A DNA stretch of 64,000 bases from Bacteroidota bacterium. Its GTDB lineage: Bacteria; Bacteroidota; Bacteroidia; 2-12-FULL-35-15. This document shows, piece after piece, positions 35,269 to 44,572 of this stretch. The first letter of the stretch is position 1, and the number at the start of each line of letters is the position of its first letter. Under the pieces are notes generated by a model. The model was not told the origin of the DNA. It worked only from the letters and a program-made list of their open reading frames with translations, and ran no database searches. The stretch covers positions 1 through 64,000 of the forward strand of contig JAFLBF010000002.1 of assembly GCA_017303895.1 (NCBI GenBank). Reading direction: 5' to 3'. Made by a program: the position numbers and the translations under genes.

Positions 35269-36522
35269 TTAATGATGAATCTCCTCAAATTCATTGGGAT
35301 CATGCTTGTGCTTAAAGAATATAGCAAATGCTATTGCTACAATTAAGGCATAGATAGAAAAGGAGATCCAGATCGTTTGCCAGTCTTTTTGACCTCCGGC
35401 AGAAAAATAAGTGTCGATAATATATCCGCTTACATAACTTCCTAAAACAGCACCAAAGCCGTTGGTCATCACCATAAACAATCCTTGGGCACTTGAACGC
35501 ATTTTTGGGTCGGTTGAAGTTTCGATGAACAGAGAGCCTGAAATATTAAAAAAGTCGAATGCCATTCCATAAACAATGCAGGAAAGGATGATCATCCATA
35601 AACCGCCTGAAGGATCACCAAATGCAAAGAAACCAAAGCGAAGCACCCAGGCGATCATCGCCATCAGCATCACCTGTTTGATGCCGAAGCGTTTCAGGAA
35701 AAATGGGATCGCCAAAATGAAGAGCGTCTCTGAAATTTGTGAGATCGACATGATGATCGTAGAATATTTTACAACAAAGGAGTCGGCATATTCAGGGATC
35801 TTTTCAAAATCGGAAAGAAAAGCATCGCCATACATATTGGTCAATTGTAGCGCAGCACCTAAAAACATTGAAAATACAAAGAACAAGGCGATCTTGTATG
35901 TGCCAAATAATTTGAATGCATCTAAGCCTAATTTTTGCGCCCAGGATGATTTCTCTGAGATCAGTTTTTGTGGAGGGCAATTAGGTAAAAAGAATGAATA
36001 GATCCCTAAAGCGATTGCTGAAGCTGCGGAAATATAGAACATGTTTGCCGATGCTTTATTTCCGGAAATATTGGTGGTCCACATGGCAATAATAAATCCG
36101 ATGGTTCCCCATACACGAATAGGAGGAAAGACTTTAATGACATCAAAGTTGTTGTTTTTAAGAATAGTATAGGCTATGGAGTTGGATAAAGAGATGGTAG
36201 GCATATAGCAAAGCATGGCTGCAAATATGACCCAGAAAAATCCACTTGGCGTTTCTACCTGCGGGATGAAGCAAAGTGCTACTCCTCCTAAAATATGTAA
36301 AATGCCATATAGTTTTTCAGCACTTATCCATTTATCGGCAACGATTCCAGTTAATGCAGGCATAATAATGGATGAAATCCCTAAAGTAGAAAAGATAGCC
36401 CCGAATTCAGATCCACTCCATTGTTTGGTTGCAAACCAATAATTACCAACAGTGATCAGCCAGGCTCCCCAAACAAAAAACTGAAGAAAACTCATTAAAG
36501 TAAGGCGGATCTTTATATTCAT
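35269..36522 (-). CDS. Nucleoside transporter, NupG-type MFS permease
   Basis: The 417-residue protein has about 12 hydrophobic segments with short loops. The start, LTLMSFLQFFVWGAWLITVG, followed by FSTLGISSIIMPALTGIVAD, is typical of the NHS (NupG/XapB) nucleoside:H+ symporters in the inner membrane. A second half marker is VFPPIRVWGTIGFIIAMW. Substrates would be purine or pyrimidine nucleosides, but specificity cannot be read from the sequence. It faces the same direction as thyA downstream. Confidence 0.85.
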   Translation of the reverse strand: MNIKIRLTLMSFLQFFVWGAWLITVGNYWFATKQWSGSEFGAIFSTLGISSIIMPALTGIVADKWISAEKLYGILHILGGVALCFIPQVETPSGFFWVIFAAMLCYMPTISLSNSIAYTILKNNNFDVIKVFPPIRVWGTIGFIIAMWTTNISGNKASANMFYISAASAIALGIYSFFLPNCPPQKLISEKSSWAQKLGLDAFKLFGTYKIALFFVFSMFLGAALQLTNMYGDAFLSDFEKIPEYADSFVVKYSTIIMSISQISETLFILAIPFFLKRFGIKQVMLMAMIAWVLRFGFFAFGDPSGGLWMIILSCIVYGMAFDFFNISGSLFIETSTDPKMRSSAQGLFMVMTNGFGAVLGSYVSGYIIDTYFSAGGQKDWQTIWISFSIYALIVAIAFAIFFKHKHDPNEFEEIHH

Positions 36523-36582
36523 TGAGTTTAGTTTTAAGGTTTAGCTCTGAATGGCTTCCGTCAGAAATAAAATGAAGAAATG

Positions 36583-37176
36583 TTATGATTTTTTCCGGTT
36601 GTTCAATTCATCACGGATGCGCGATGCCTTTTCGTAATCCTCTTCATCCAATGCCGAATCGAGTAATTGTTTGAGTTCTTCGGTCGATTTTTTTAGATAG
36701 TCGTTTGAATCGGCTTCTACCAATTCATCAATGTCTGCTCCTTCATTGGCAGGAGCAATGGTTTCATCATCAAGCAGGATGCCTGCCTGTGAAAGAATAA
36801 ATTCGAATGTGTTGATCGGGCAGTTAAAACGTACAGCAAGAGCAATGGCATCGGAGGTACGGGCATCGATCTCCACTTCTTTCCCTTCGCCATTACAAAT
36901 GATCTTCGCAAAGAAAATTCCTTCTACTAAATTGTAGATAAGTACTTCACTTACTTCAATATTAAATCCTTCTGCAAAACTTTTGAATAGATCGTGGGTA
37001 AGCGGACGGCTGGGGGTCATTTTTTCTAACTCAATGGCGATCGCCTGAGCTTCGAAACCACCAATAATGATGGGTAATCTTCTTTTACCTTTTGCCTCGC
37101 CCAAAACAAGTGCATAAGCACCTGTTTGGGTTTGACTATATGATAATCCTACAATTTCTAATTTAACTTTTTTCAC
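36583..37176 (-). CDS. Bifunctional nuclease family (DUF151) protein with UVR motif
   Basis: The first 130 or so residues form a bifunctional nuclease/DUF151 domain: LPIIIGGFEAQAIAIELE, SRPLTHDLF and DARTSDAIALAVRFNCPI are its conserved blocks. The end (LDEEDYEKASRIRDELNNRK) is a UVR motif, the short helical hairpin found in UvrB/UvrC and other proteins. The 197 residues match the Bacteroidota version of the family. Substrate and role are unsettled. It lies downstream of etfA with a 77-base gap on the same strand. Confidence 0.85.
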   Translation of the reverse strand: MKKVKLEIVGLSYSQTQTGAYALVLGEAKGKRRLPIIIGGFEAQAIAIELEKMTPSRPLTHDLFKSFAEGFNIEVSEVLIYNLVEGIFFAKIICNGEGKEVEIDARTSDAIALAVRFNCPINTFEFILSQAGILLDDETIAPANEGADIDELVEADSNDYLKKSTEELKQLLDSALDEEDYEKASRIRDELNNRKKS

Positions 37177-37253
37177 TACAGAAATCTTTTCTAAATACGC
37201 TTCACGTTTCTAAAAACTAAAATACAAAATAATTGCCAATGGGCAATCAAATT

Positions 37254-38225
37254 TTAGTTGTGATTTGCTTTGAAATTTTTAACTGCAGCAACCAGTTTTG
37301 GAACGATCTCAAATGCATCGCCCACAATTCCGTAGTCAGCCGATTTAAAGAAAGGAGCTTCTTTATCGGAATTGATAACCACAATTGTTTTACTTCCGTT
37401 TACTCCCGCTAAATGCTGGATAGCACCGGAAATACCAATTGCGATGTATAAGTTCGGACGGATAGCAACGCCTGTTTGACCAACGTGTTCGTGGTGTGGA
37501 CGCCAGTGCATATCGGCAACAGGACGGGAACAAGCAGTAGCCGCTCCTAATTCTTTTGCCAATTCTTCTACCATACCCCAGTTTTCAGGTCCTTTTAAAC
37601 CACGACCGGCAGATACAACTAATTCAGCATCCGGCAAGTTCAATTCAGTAGTTACCTTTTTCACTTCTTTCACTTTAATAGGAGAATTTACTGCATCTAA
37701 ATTAACAGCAAAGTCAGCTACTTCAGCTGATCCATCTTTTAGCTCCACCTGAAATGAATTTGGTAACAAAGAGATGATCTTCTTTGCAGAGTTGATCGCG
37801 TATAAAGCAGTAGCTTTTCCGGAGAATACATTTTTCTTAACAGCGAATGAATCACCTGAAATAACAGGATTATCAACTGCACCGGCAACAATACCTGCTT
37901 TTAATTTAGCAGCTAAACGTGGAGCAACTTCTTTTCCTGTAAAGTCGTGAGAGAAAACGATCACATTTGCTCCTTCTGCATTTGCAGCCTGCTCAATAGC
38001 AGTTGTTAAATACATTCCATCCAAAGAAGTTAATTTATCGTTTTTTAATTTTAATACTTTTTTAGCACCCGCTTTTCCAAGCTCCGCTGTGTCGGCATCG
38101 CCAACAATAACGGCTGTAACAGATGTATTTAATTGTGCAGCAATACGGCTTCCGTAGTTAACGGCTTCTAATGAAGATTTTTTGATCTTGCCTTTTGCTA
38201 TTTCTGTATATATTAGAACTGACAT
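37254..38225 (-). CDS. etfA: Electron transfer flavoprotein, alpha subunit
   Basis: EtfA holds FAD and, with EtfB, passes electrons from acyl-CoA dehydrogenases to ETF:quinone oxidoreductase. The 323 residues contain the FAD-binding C-terminal domain signature: SAGRGLKGPENWGMVEELA, then HVGQTGVAIRPNLYIAIGIS and VVINSDKEAPFFKSADYGIV. It follows etfB by 25 bases, an invariant pairing. Confidence 0.95.
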   Translation of the reverse strand: MSVLIYTEIAKGKIKKSSLEAVNYGSRIAAQLNTSVTAVIVGDADTAELGKAGAKKVLKLKNDKLTSLDGMYLTTAIEQAANAEGANVIVFSHDFTGKEVAPRLAAKLKAGIVAGAVDNPVISGDSFAVKKNVFSGKATALYAINSAKKIISLLPNSFQVELKDGSAEVADFAVNLDAVNSPIKVKEVKKVTTELNLPDAELVVSAGRGLKGPENWGMVEELAKELGAATACSRPVADMHWRPHHEHVGQTGVAIRPNLYIAIGISGAIQHLAGVNGSKTIVVINSDKEAPFFKSADYGIVGDAFEIVPKLVAAVKNFKANHN

Positions 38226-38250
38226 GTTTTAAAAGTTTGTAGGTTAAAAA

Positions 38251-38991
38251 TTAGATGGCTTTTGCTTCGTTGTGTAACAACTCGATCAATTTCTCAGGAG
38301 TGGATGCATCAATAAATTTACATTCAGTACGTCCTTTTGCCAATTCATAAGAAGTAATGTTTGTTAATTTATCAGTAGCAACTGCAGGTACCACTTGTAA
38401 TGGTTTTGTACGTGCGCTCATGATCCCTTTCATGTTCGGGATACGTTGCTCTGCCATTCCTTTGTTTGCAGATAGAACAAGCGGTAAAGTACATTCTACT
38501 ACTTCTGTTCCTCCGTCAATATCATGCTCGATCGTTGCAACACCGCCAGCCACATCTAATTTGGTAGCCAATGATACATAAGGTAAATTCATTAATTCAG
38601 CTAACATAGCACCTACCATAGAACCGTTATAGTTGATGGTCTCTTTTCCGGCCATGATCAAGTCAAAACCTTTGTCTTTTGCATAAGCAGCAATTTGTTC
38701 TGCTACAGCAAAGGCATCATTTGGTTCTGCATCGATACGCACAGCATCATCAGCACCAATGGCTAATCCTTTACGGATAGTAGCTTCGCTATCAGCTGCA
38801 CCAACGTGTAGAATAGTAACATTACCTCCTTGTGCCTCTTTTAACTCAAGAGCACGTACCAATGCATACCATTCATCGTATGGGTTGATCACAAATTGAA
38901 CGCCTGCCGCATTAAAAGTGCTGTTATCTGCCGAAAAAGCAATTTTAGTGGTTGTATCAGGCACATTGCTTATACAAACTAATATTTTCAT
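38251..38991 (-). CDS. etfB: Electron transfer flavoprotein, beta subunit
   Basis: EtfB binds AMP in the soluble two-subunit electron carrier. The 246 residues start MKILVCISNVPDTTTKI and contain IMAGKETINYNGSMVGAMLA, IEHDIDGGTEVVE and IMSARTKPL, the family's conserved blocks. First gene of the etfBA transcript; a TAAATTTG element at 39030-39037 may be its -7 box. Confidence 0.95.
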   Translation of the reverse strand: MKILVCISNVPDTTTKIAFSADNSTFNAAGVQFVINPYDEWYALVRALELKEAQGGNVTILHVGAADSEATIRKGLAIGADDAVRIDAEPNDAFAVAEQIAAYAKDKGFDLIMAGKETINYNGSMVGAMLAELMNLPYVSLATKLDVAGGVATIEHDIDGGTEVVECTLPLVLSANKGMAEQRIPNMKGIMSARTKPLQVVPAVATDKLTNITSYELAKGRTECKFIDASTPEKLIELLHNEAKAI

Positions 38992-39120
38992 CTTTTATCT
39001 TGTTTTTATGTGAATTTTTAAACGAAGCGCAAATTTAACAATATCTGCCATAAAAAAAAATGAATTTTTATGGGGTTTTTATATGCTTGACTTATACAAC
39101 AAAGTGGACTATGATTATGT

Positions 39121-39151
39121 TTTGGCAGTCCAAATTTATTATGTACCTTTG
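39121..39151 (+). promoter_or_regulatory. Promoter of the DUF4290 gene
   Basis: TTTG (39121-39124), a 19-base spacer, and TACCTTTG (39144-39151) match the Bacteroidota consensus TTTG-N19-TAnnTTTG fully. The -7 box lies 43 bases before the start codon at 39195. Confidence 0.65.
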
Positions 39152-39194
39152 ATTTCCTTTGTAAAGGATATACTACCTCAAAAAAATACATTAG

Positions 39195-39887
39195 ATGGAA
39201 TATAATACGAGTCTGCCACGACTGATTATCCCCGAATATGGCAGAAACATTCAAAAGATGATCGACTTTGCGATCACAGTTGCTGATAGAGAAGAACGTA
39301 ACAAAGTGGCACGTGCCATTATTGATGTAATGGGACAGTTAAATCCTCATTTGCGTGATGTGACCGATTTCAAACATAAACTATGGGATCATTTGTTCAT
39401 TATCTCTGATTTTAAGCTGGATGTGGATTCGCCTTATCCAAAGCCTACTCCTGAAACATTTCAGACAAAACCTGAATTATTAACATATCCAAGTAATGAT
39501 ATCCGCTACAAGCACTATGGTAAAACAGTGGAGCGTATCATTGAAAAAGCAAAAGAATATCCGGAAGGTGATGAGCGCAATGCTTTGGTAGAACAAATTG
39601 CCAATTTGATGAAGCGCTCTTATCTTAACTGGAATAGAGATAGTGTTAGTGATGATGTGATCTTAAATCAGTTGGAAGAGCTATCAAAAGGTCAGTTAAA
39701 ATTGTCTGAAAACAGTTTATTGAGAAGTACACAAACGTTTGTACAGAGAAACAATAACAGTAATAACAATCAGCACAGAGGCGACAGAGATAAGAAAAGA
39801 AATAATGGTGGAGGGAAGCAGCATAACAACAACAATCCGCATCGCCACAAGAACAATAATCAAAATTTTAAACGTAAGCCCTTTTAA
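39195..39887 (+). CDS. DUF4290 protein with basic Asn-rich tail
   Basis: Residues 1-175 match DUF4290, a conserved Bacteroidota family of unknown function: EYNTSLPRLIIPEYGRNIQK, ADREERNKVARAIIDVMGQL and KHKLWDHLFIISDFKLDVDS. The C-terminal 45 residues are disordered, made of Asn, His, Arg and Lys (for example QRNNNSNNNQHRGDRDKKRN), which suggests nucleic-acid or ribosome binding. It has a textbook promoter and terminator and stands alone. Confidence 0.82.
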   Translation: MEYNTSLPRLIIPEYGRNIQKMIDFAITVADREERNKVARAIIDVMGQLNPHLRDVTDFKHKLWDHLFIISDFKLDVDSPYPKPTPETFQTKPELLTYPSNDIRYKHYGKTVERIIEKAKEYPEGDERNALVEQIANLMKRSYLNWNRDSVSDDVILNQLEELSKGQLKLSENSLLRSTQTFVQRNNNSNNNQHRGDRDKKRNNGGGKQHNNNNPHRHKNNNQNFKRKPF

Positions 39888-39890
39888 AAT

Positions 39891-39921
39891 AAAAAAGCCT
39901 CACAATTTGTGAGGCTTTTTT
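39891..39921 (+). terminator. Intrinsic terminator of the DUF4290 gene
   Basis: AAAAAAGCCTCACAA facing TTGTGAGGCTTTTTT, four bases after the stop. A/T flanks would also allow termination of the convergent gene at 39941. Confidence 0.85.
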
Positions 39922-39940
39922 ATTTGGAAGGATATGATCC

Positions 39941-40234
39941 TTATTTTTTCTCTTCACTGTGAGAAGCACCTTTTTTGCAGCAAGATTTTGCTTCACCTGC
40001 TTTTGCTTCACCTGAACAAGCTTTTGCTTCCGCTTTTTTTGCTTCACCAGAGCAAGCTTTAGCGCTTCCTTCTTTTTTGCAGCAAGATTTTTCATCTTTC
40101 TTCTTTTTGTCATCACCTTTTTTCTCTTCACCACCTAAAGTGATTACAGTTGAATGAGTGATAGTAGCAATTGAGTTTGCTGATGCAGCACCTACAACTC
40201 CTGTGAATGCTAACAATAAAAATAATTTTTTCAT
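39941..40234 (-). CDS. Secreted Lys/Cys-rich low-complexity peptide
   Basis: The 97-residue product has a clear signal peptide (LFLLLAFTGVVGAASA) and a mature part of about 77 residues dominated by Lys, Glu, Ala, Ser and Cys. Cysteines come as CC, C, C, CC: SCCKKEGSAKACSGEAKK then AEAKACSGEAKAGEAKSCCK. The repeated ACSGEAK and CCKK units indicate internal duplication. Such a pattern fits metal binding or cross-linking, but no family was recognised. An overlapping Lys-rich frame on the same strand has no signal peptide or start context and is not considered real. Confidence 0.6.
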   Translation of the reverse strand: MKKLFLLLAFTGVVGAASANSIATITHSTVITLGGEEKKGDDKKKKDEKSCCKKEGSAKACSGEAKKAEAKACSGEAKAGEAKSCCKKGASHSEEKK

Positions 40235-40334
40235 TTGATATTGGTTTAAGGTTTTGGTTTACAGTTTAATTACACAATAAAAGTACCAAAAAAAGGACTC
40301 AAATAAAACGATTTGTTATTAATAATTGTTAAAA

Positions 40335-40991
40335 TTAATTAAAAGTAGCGATAACCGTTTCGTTTCCCTTCACTTTTTGCTCTAATCCAACTTTTACTTT
40401 TACTGTGGTTGGTAAAAGCAAATCGACACGGGAGCCAAACTTGATGAATCCAAACTCACTGCCTTGAACGGCCGGGTCGCCATCTTTACAATAAAATACG
40501 ATCCTGCGTGCAAGAGCTCCTGCGATCTGACGGAATAGAACTTCTTGCCCATTTTTATGCTGAACAACAATTGTGGTTCTCTCGTTATCGGTTGATGATT
40601 TTGGGTGCCATGCAACCAAAAATAAGCCCGGATGATATTTTGCATATTTTACAATTCCACCAATTGGGAATCTATTCACATGCACATTGATGGGCGACAT
40701 GAAAATAGAGATCTGTAAGCGCTTTTCTTTGAAATATTCAGTTTCCATTACTTCTTCGATCACCACCACTTTGCCATCAGCCGGAGCGGTGATCGTGTTT
40801 TCATCGATGATGATCTTACGGGCAGGATTTCTGAAAAATTGTAGGATAGTGATCAATAGAAATGCAGATAGTGCATAGCCCAGCCATAAAACGATAGCGT
40901 AGGAGCCGGCAAAATAGTGTGTCAGAAAATTAATAATGGCGACAACAATCAGTGTCAGAATAATGGAGGGATAACCTTCTTTGTGGATCAT
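40335..40991 (-). CDS. psd: Phosphatidylserine decarboxylase proenzyme
   Basis: Psd makes phosphatidylethanolamine at the inner membrane. The 218-residue protein is the short type found in Bacteroidota and archaea: two N-terminal membrane segments (about 10-50), APADGKVVVIEEV, FMSPINVHVNRFPIGG, and the self-cleavage site in KFGSRVDLLLP, where Ser187 would become the pyruvoyl group of the small subunit. Confidence 0.94.
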   Translation of the reverse strand: MIHKEGYPSIILTLIVVAIINFLTHYFAGSYAIVLWLGYALSAFLLITILQFFRNPARKIIIDENTITAPADGKVVVIEEVMETEYFKEKRLQISIFMSPINVHVNRFPIGGIVKYAKYHPGLFLVAWHPKSSTDNERTTIVVQHKNGQEVLFRQIAGALARRIVFYCKDGDPAVQGSEFGFIKFGSRVDLLLPTTVKVKVGLEQKVKGNETVIATFN

Positions 40992-41036
40992 TTGTTTTTT
41001 GTGTTTATGAGCGCAAAAATAACAAACCCTTTTTAA

Positions 41037-41534
41037 TTATGCCGGATTTGATCGTATTAAATGCTGTTTTTTTAGTTCTCCGATCAATTTTCTAAGCTCA
41101 TCTGCCTGTTGTGTACCGATCAGAATTTTGTCGCCATTTTTTAGAATGATCTGTAAGCCTTGATTGCCCATGGTGTTAAATGCTTTGCCATTCCGGAAGG
41201 AGTAGCGTAATCCCCAGCCACCATATTCCCATATCGGTTTGTATTCGCGCACAAAACAATCAGCAATATTTTCCCATTCCATTAAATGAAATTTTGAATG
41301 AAAAAAACTGAATTTATAAGCGATTCCCTTTTCTGTGATCTCTGTTCTGAGGTTTAACGACAGTATTGTTAAAGCAATGATGGTAACAATTAGAATTCCA
41401 ATTGCCAATTCTTTTATATCACCTGTTGATGCTCCGTTCTGCAAGATAGAAAAAAGAATGCCTGTGAATGGTAAAACGAGTATCAACCACAACCACCATT
41501 GTTTGAATTTCTGTTTTTCTGTAAAGTAGATCAT
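41037..41534 (-). CDS. Membrane protein of unknown function, two N-terminal TM segments
   Basis: Using the ATG at 41534 the product has 165 residues: two membrane segments (about 10-31 and 40-61) followed by a soluble domain of about 100 residues rich in Trp/Gly strands (EWENIADCFVREYKPIWEYG, RYSFRNGKAFNTMGNQGLQI). The layout resembles small PH-like-domain membrane proteins common in Bacteroidota. It sits 45 bases upstream of psd on the same strand and might be transcribed with it. No function assigned. Confidence 0.65.
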   Translation of the reverse strand: MIYFTEKQKFKQWWLWLILVLPFTGILFSILQNGASTGDIKELAIGILIVTIIALTILSLNLRTEITEKGIAYKFSFFHSKFHLMEWENIADCFVREYKPIWEYGGWGLRYSFRNGKAFNTMGNQGLQIILKNGDKILIGTQQADELRKLIGELKKQHLIRSNPA

Positions 41535-41592
41535 GGTGTTTTTTACAAAATTATTCAAAAAACAAATACTGTACTTTTAAATCGGATATTGA

Positions 41593-42624
<1,032 letters not shown>

Positions 42625-42659
42625 TAAAAAAGCCCCCGATAAAATCGGGGGCTTTTTTA
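42625..42659. terminator. Bidirectional terminator between gapA and the PLP lyase gene
   Basis: GCCCCCGAT/ATCGGGGGC stem with a three-base loop and A/T flanks. It lies between two convergent genes and serves both. Confidence 0.9.
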
Positions 42660-42661
42660 TT

Positions 42662-43927
42662 TTAGATCTTAGCCAGTGCTTGTTCAATATCACTGATGAT
42701 GTCTTCATAGTGTTCAACACCAACAGATAAACGGATCATTTTTTCGGTTAAGTTCATTTTCTTTTTCAGATCATCATTCACCGGAGTATGTGTCATTGAG
42801 TAAGGATGCTCTGCTAAAGATTCTGTACTTCCTAAACTCACAGCAAGTTTAATCAGTTTCATTGCATTCAATACTTTAAATGCTTGTTTTTCTCCACCTT
42901 TCACATCAAAGCTGATCATTGCTCCCGGGGATAAGCATTGTGTTTTATAAGTGTTGTATTGTTTGTCACCTTTTTTCAAAAGACCTAAGTAATATACTTT
43001 CTCCACTTTCGGATGTTTGTCTAGCCATGCGGCTACTTTTTTCGCATTCTCTGCCTGAACGGTCATTCGCATTTTTAATGTTTCCAAGCTGCGCATCAAT
43101 AGCCATCCTGTATTAGGTGATGCCATTGTACCCATGATACTGCGGAATGATTTTACACGCTTCATTAATTCTTTAGAACCTACACAAGCACCTGCAATGA
43201 CATCGCTATGCCCACCGATGTATTTGGTTGCTGAATATAATACCAAGTCGAATCCGTGTTTTAATGGATGGGAGAACACAGGACCCAAGAATGTATTATC
43301 AATAGCGGTGATCACTTTCTTGTCTTTGGTTGAATATTTTTTTGCGATCTCCACACACATTTTCATATCGATCAAATCGTTGGTCGGGTTGGCAGGGCTT
43401 TCGATAAAAATCATGGCTAATCGATCCGCTTTTCCAGTTGCTTCGATCATTTTCATGATCTCTGCTTTTGATTGATTCGGCATAAAACCAACACTATGGA
43501 TTCCGTATTTTAATAATACATGTTTAAAGAAATGATCGGTACCACCGTAGATCGGTTCGCTATGAAGTAATAGATCGCCAGGTTTAAGTAGTTCTAATAC
43601 TGTAGTGCTGATGGCAGCCATTCCACTTTCAAATACAGCTCCATCTTCCGCTTCATCCCATAAGCACAAACGGTCCTCTAATATTTCCAGATCGGGGTTG
43701 TTGATACGGCTGTAGATCAAGCCTACTTCCTCTTTTGGTTTTAATGTCCGCTTTCCATAAGCTATTTCAAAAAATGATTTCCCTTCTTCTGCCGTTTTGA
43801 AAACGAAAGTAGAGGTTTGAAAAATCGGACATTTTACTGCACCTTCTGATAATTCAGGTTTGTAGCCATGACTCATCATTAAACTTTCAGGATGCATCTT
43901 TTTAGATTTTGTGCTTTTTGTTGCCAT
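42662..43927 (-). CDS. Cys/Met metabolism PLP enzyme (methionine gamma-lyase or cystathionine gamma-synthase type)
   Basis: The 421-residue protein belongs to the trans-sulfuration PLP family: PIFQTSTFVFKTAEEG, YSRINNPDLEILEDRL, ESPANPTNDLIDMKM, and the PLP lysine in YSATKYIGGHSDVIAG. The C-terminal SLGSTESLAEHPYSMTH is conserved. Substrate choice between methionine gamma-lyase, cystathionine gamma-synthase and gamma-lyase cannot be settled by eye; the divergent Lrp-type regulator favours an amino-acid-responsive catabolic lyase. The N-terminus has a short Lys/Ser-rich extension. Confidence 0.85.
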   Translation of the reverse strand: MATKSTKSKKMHPESLMMSHGYKPELSEGAVKCPIFQTSTFVFKTAEEGKSFFEIAYGKRTLKPKEEVGLIYSRINNPDLEILEDRLCLWDEAEDGAVFESGMAAISTTVLELLKPGDLLLHSEPIYGGTDHFFKHVLLKYGIHSVGFMPNQSKAEIMKMIEATGKADRLAMIFIESPANPTNDLIDMKMCVEIAKKYSTKDKKVITAIDNTFLGPVFSHPLKHGFDLVLYSATKYIGGHSDVIAGACVGSKELMKRVKSFRSIMGTMASPNTGWLLMRSLETLKMRMTVQAENAKKVAAWLDKHPKVEKVYYLGLLKKGDKQYNTYKTQCLSPGAMISFDVKGGEKQAFKVLNAMKLIKLAVSLGSTESLAEHPYSMTHTPVNDDLKKKMNLTEKMIRLSVGVEHYEDIISDIEQALAKI

Positions 43928-43948
43928 TGTTTGAGAGATTTATGAAAT

Positions 43949-43988
43949 CAAAGATAGTATCGTGTTGTTTTAATTCTAAATAATTAGA
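43949..43988 (-). promoter_or_regulatory. Lyase promoter with overlapping Lrp-like palindrome
   Basis: On the minus strand TATCTTTG (43949-43956) is an exact -7 match, 21 bases before the lyase start. In the -33 region lies a palindrome, TCTAA-ataa-TTAGA (43975-43988), similar in size and AT-rich centre to Lrp/AsnC binding sites. The divergent Lrp gene makes regulation of this promoter likely; this is inference. Confidence 0.5.
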
Positions 43989-44060
43989 CTATTTTAGATT
44001 ATTATTCTATTTTATTGTTAATTAAAAGATAAAATATCTTTATTCGTTTGATAAATGTTT

Positions 44061-44068
44061 TATTTTTG
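44061..44068 (+). promoter_or_regulatory. Possible -7 element for the Lrp-type gene
   Basis: TATTTTTG matches TAnnTTTG and lies 14 bases before the Lrp start at 44083. The -33 region is only T-rich. Confidence 0.35.
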
Positions 44069-44082
44069 GAAAAAAAAACTAC

Positions 44083-44547
44083 ATGGAAAAGCTGGATAAG
44101 TTGGATAAGCAGATCTTGAAATTGTTGCAGAAGGATTGCACCCTAAATACGAAAGAGATTGCAGATAAAGTGGGTTTGAGTATTACACCTACTTACGAGC
44201 GCATTAAGCGGATGGAAAGAAAAGGTGTGATCGAACACTATGTTGCACTGTTGAATAAGACAAAGATCGGGAAAGGGTTGGTGGTATATTGTAATGTTTC
44301 ACTGCAATTGCATTCAAAGCCTTTGCTAAAACGATTTGAGCAAACAGTTGTGAAGTTTGATGAAGTGATGGAGTGTTATCATACAGCCGGGACGTTTGAT
44401 TATCTTTTAAAGATCGTAGCGACTGATATGAATAATTATCAGGATTTTATTACAAATAAGCTTGCTGCACTTGAGAATATCTCACATGTGCAGAGTTCGT
44501 TTGTAATGACAGAAGTAAAGCATAAAACCGAGATCCGGCTGGATTAG
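44083..44547 (+). CDS. Lrp/AsnC family transcriptional regulator
   Basis: The 154 residues comprise an N-terminal helix-turn-helix (KLDKQILKLLQKDCTLNTKE, then IADKVGLSITPTYERIKRME) and a C-terminal RAM ligand-binding domain (ECYHTAGTFDYLLKIVATDM). Lrp-type regulators sense amino acids such as leucine or methionine. It is divergent from the sulfur-amino-acid lyase over 155 bases that hold a candidate palindromic operator, so it probably controls that gene and itself. Confidence 0.9.
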   Translation: MEKLDKLDKQILKLLQKDCTLNTKEIADKVGLSITPTYERIKRMERKGVIEHYVALLNKTKIGKGLVVYCNVSLQLHSKPLLKRFEQTVVKFDEVMECYHTAGTFDYLLKIVATDMNNYQDFITNKLAALENISHVQSSFVMTEVKHKTEIRLD

Positions 44548-44572
44548 ATAATGCCTTTATCTCTTAATATAA

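Noticed and set aside
39868-40134. Lys-rich minus-strand frame overlapping the Cys-rich secreted peptide gene
   Set aside because: It has no signal peptide and no start context. It exists because the repetitive Lys/Ala/Cys codons of the real gene leave a second frame open.
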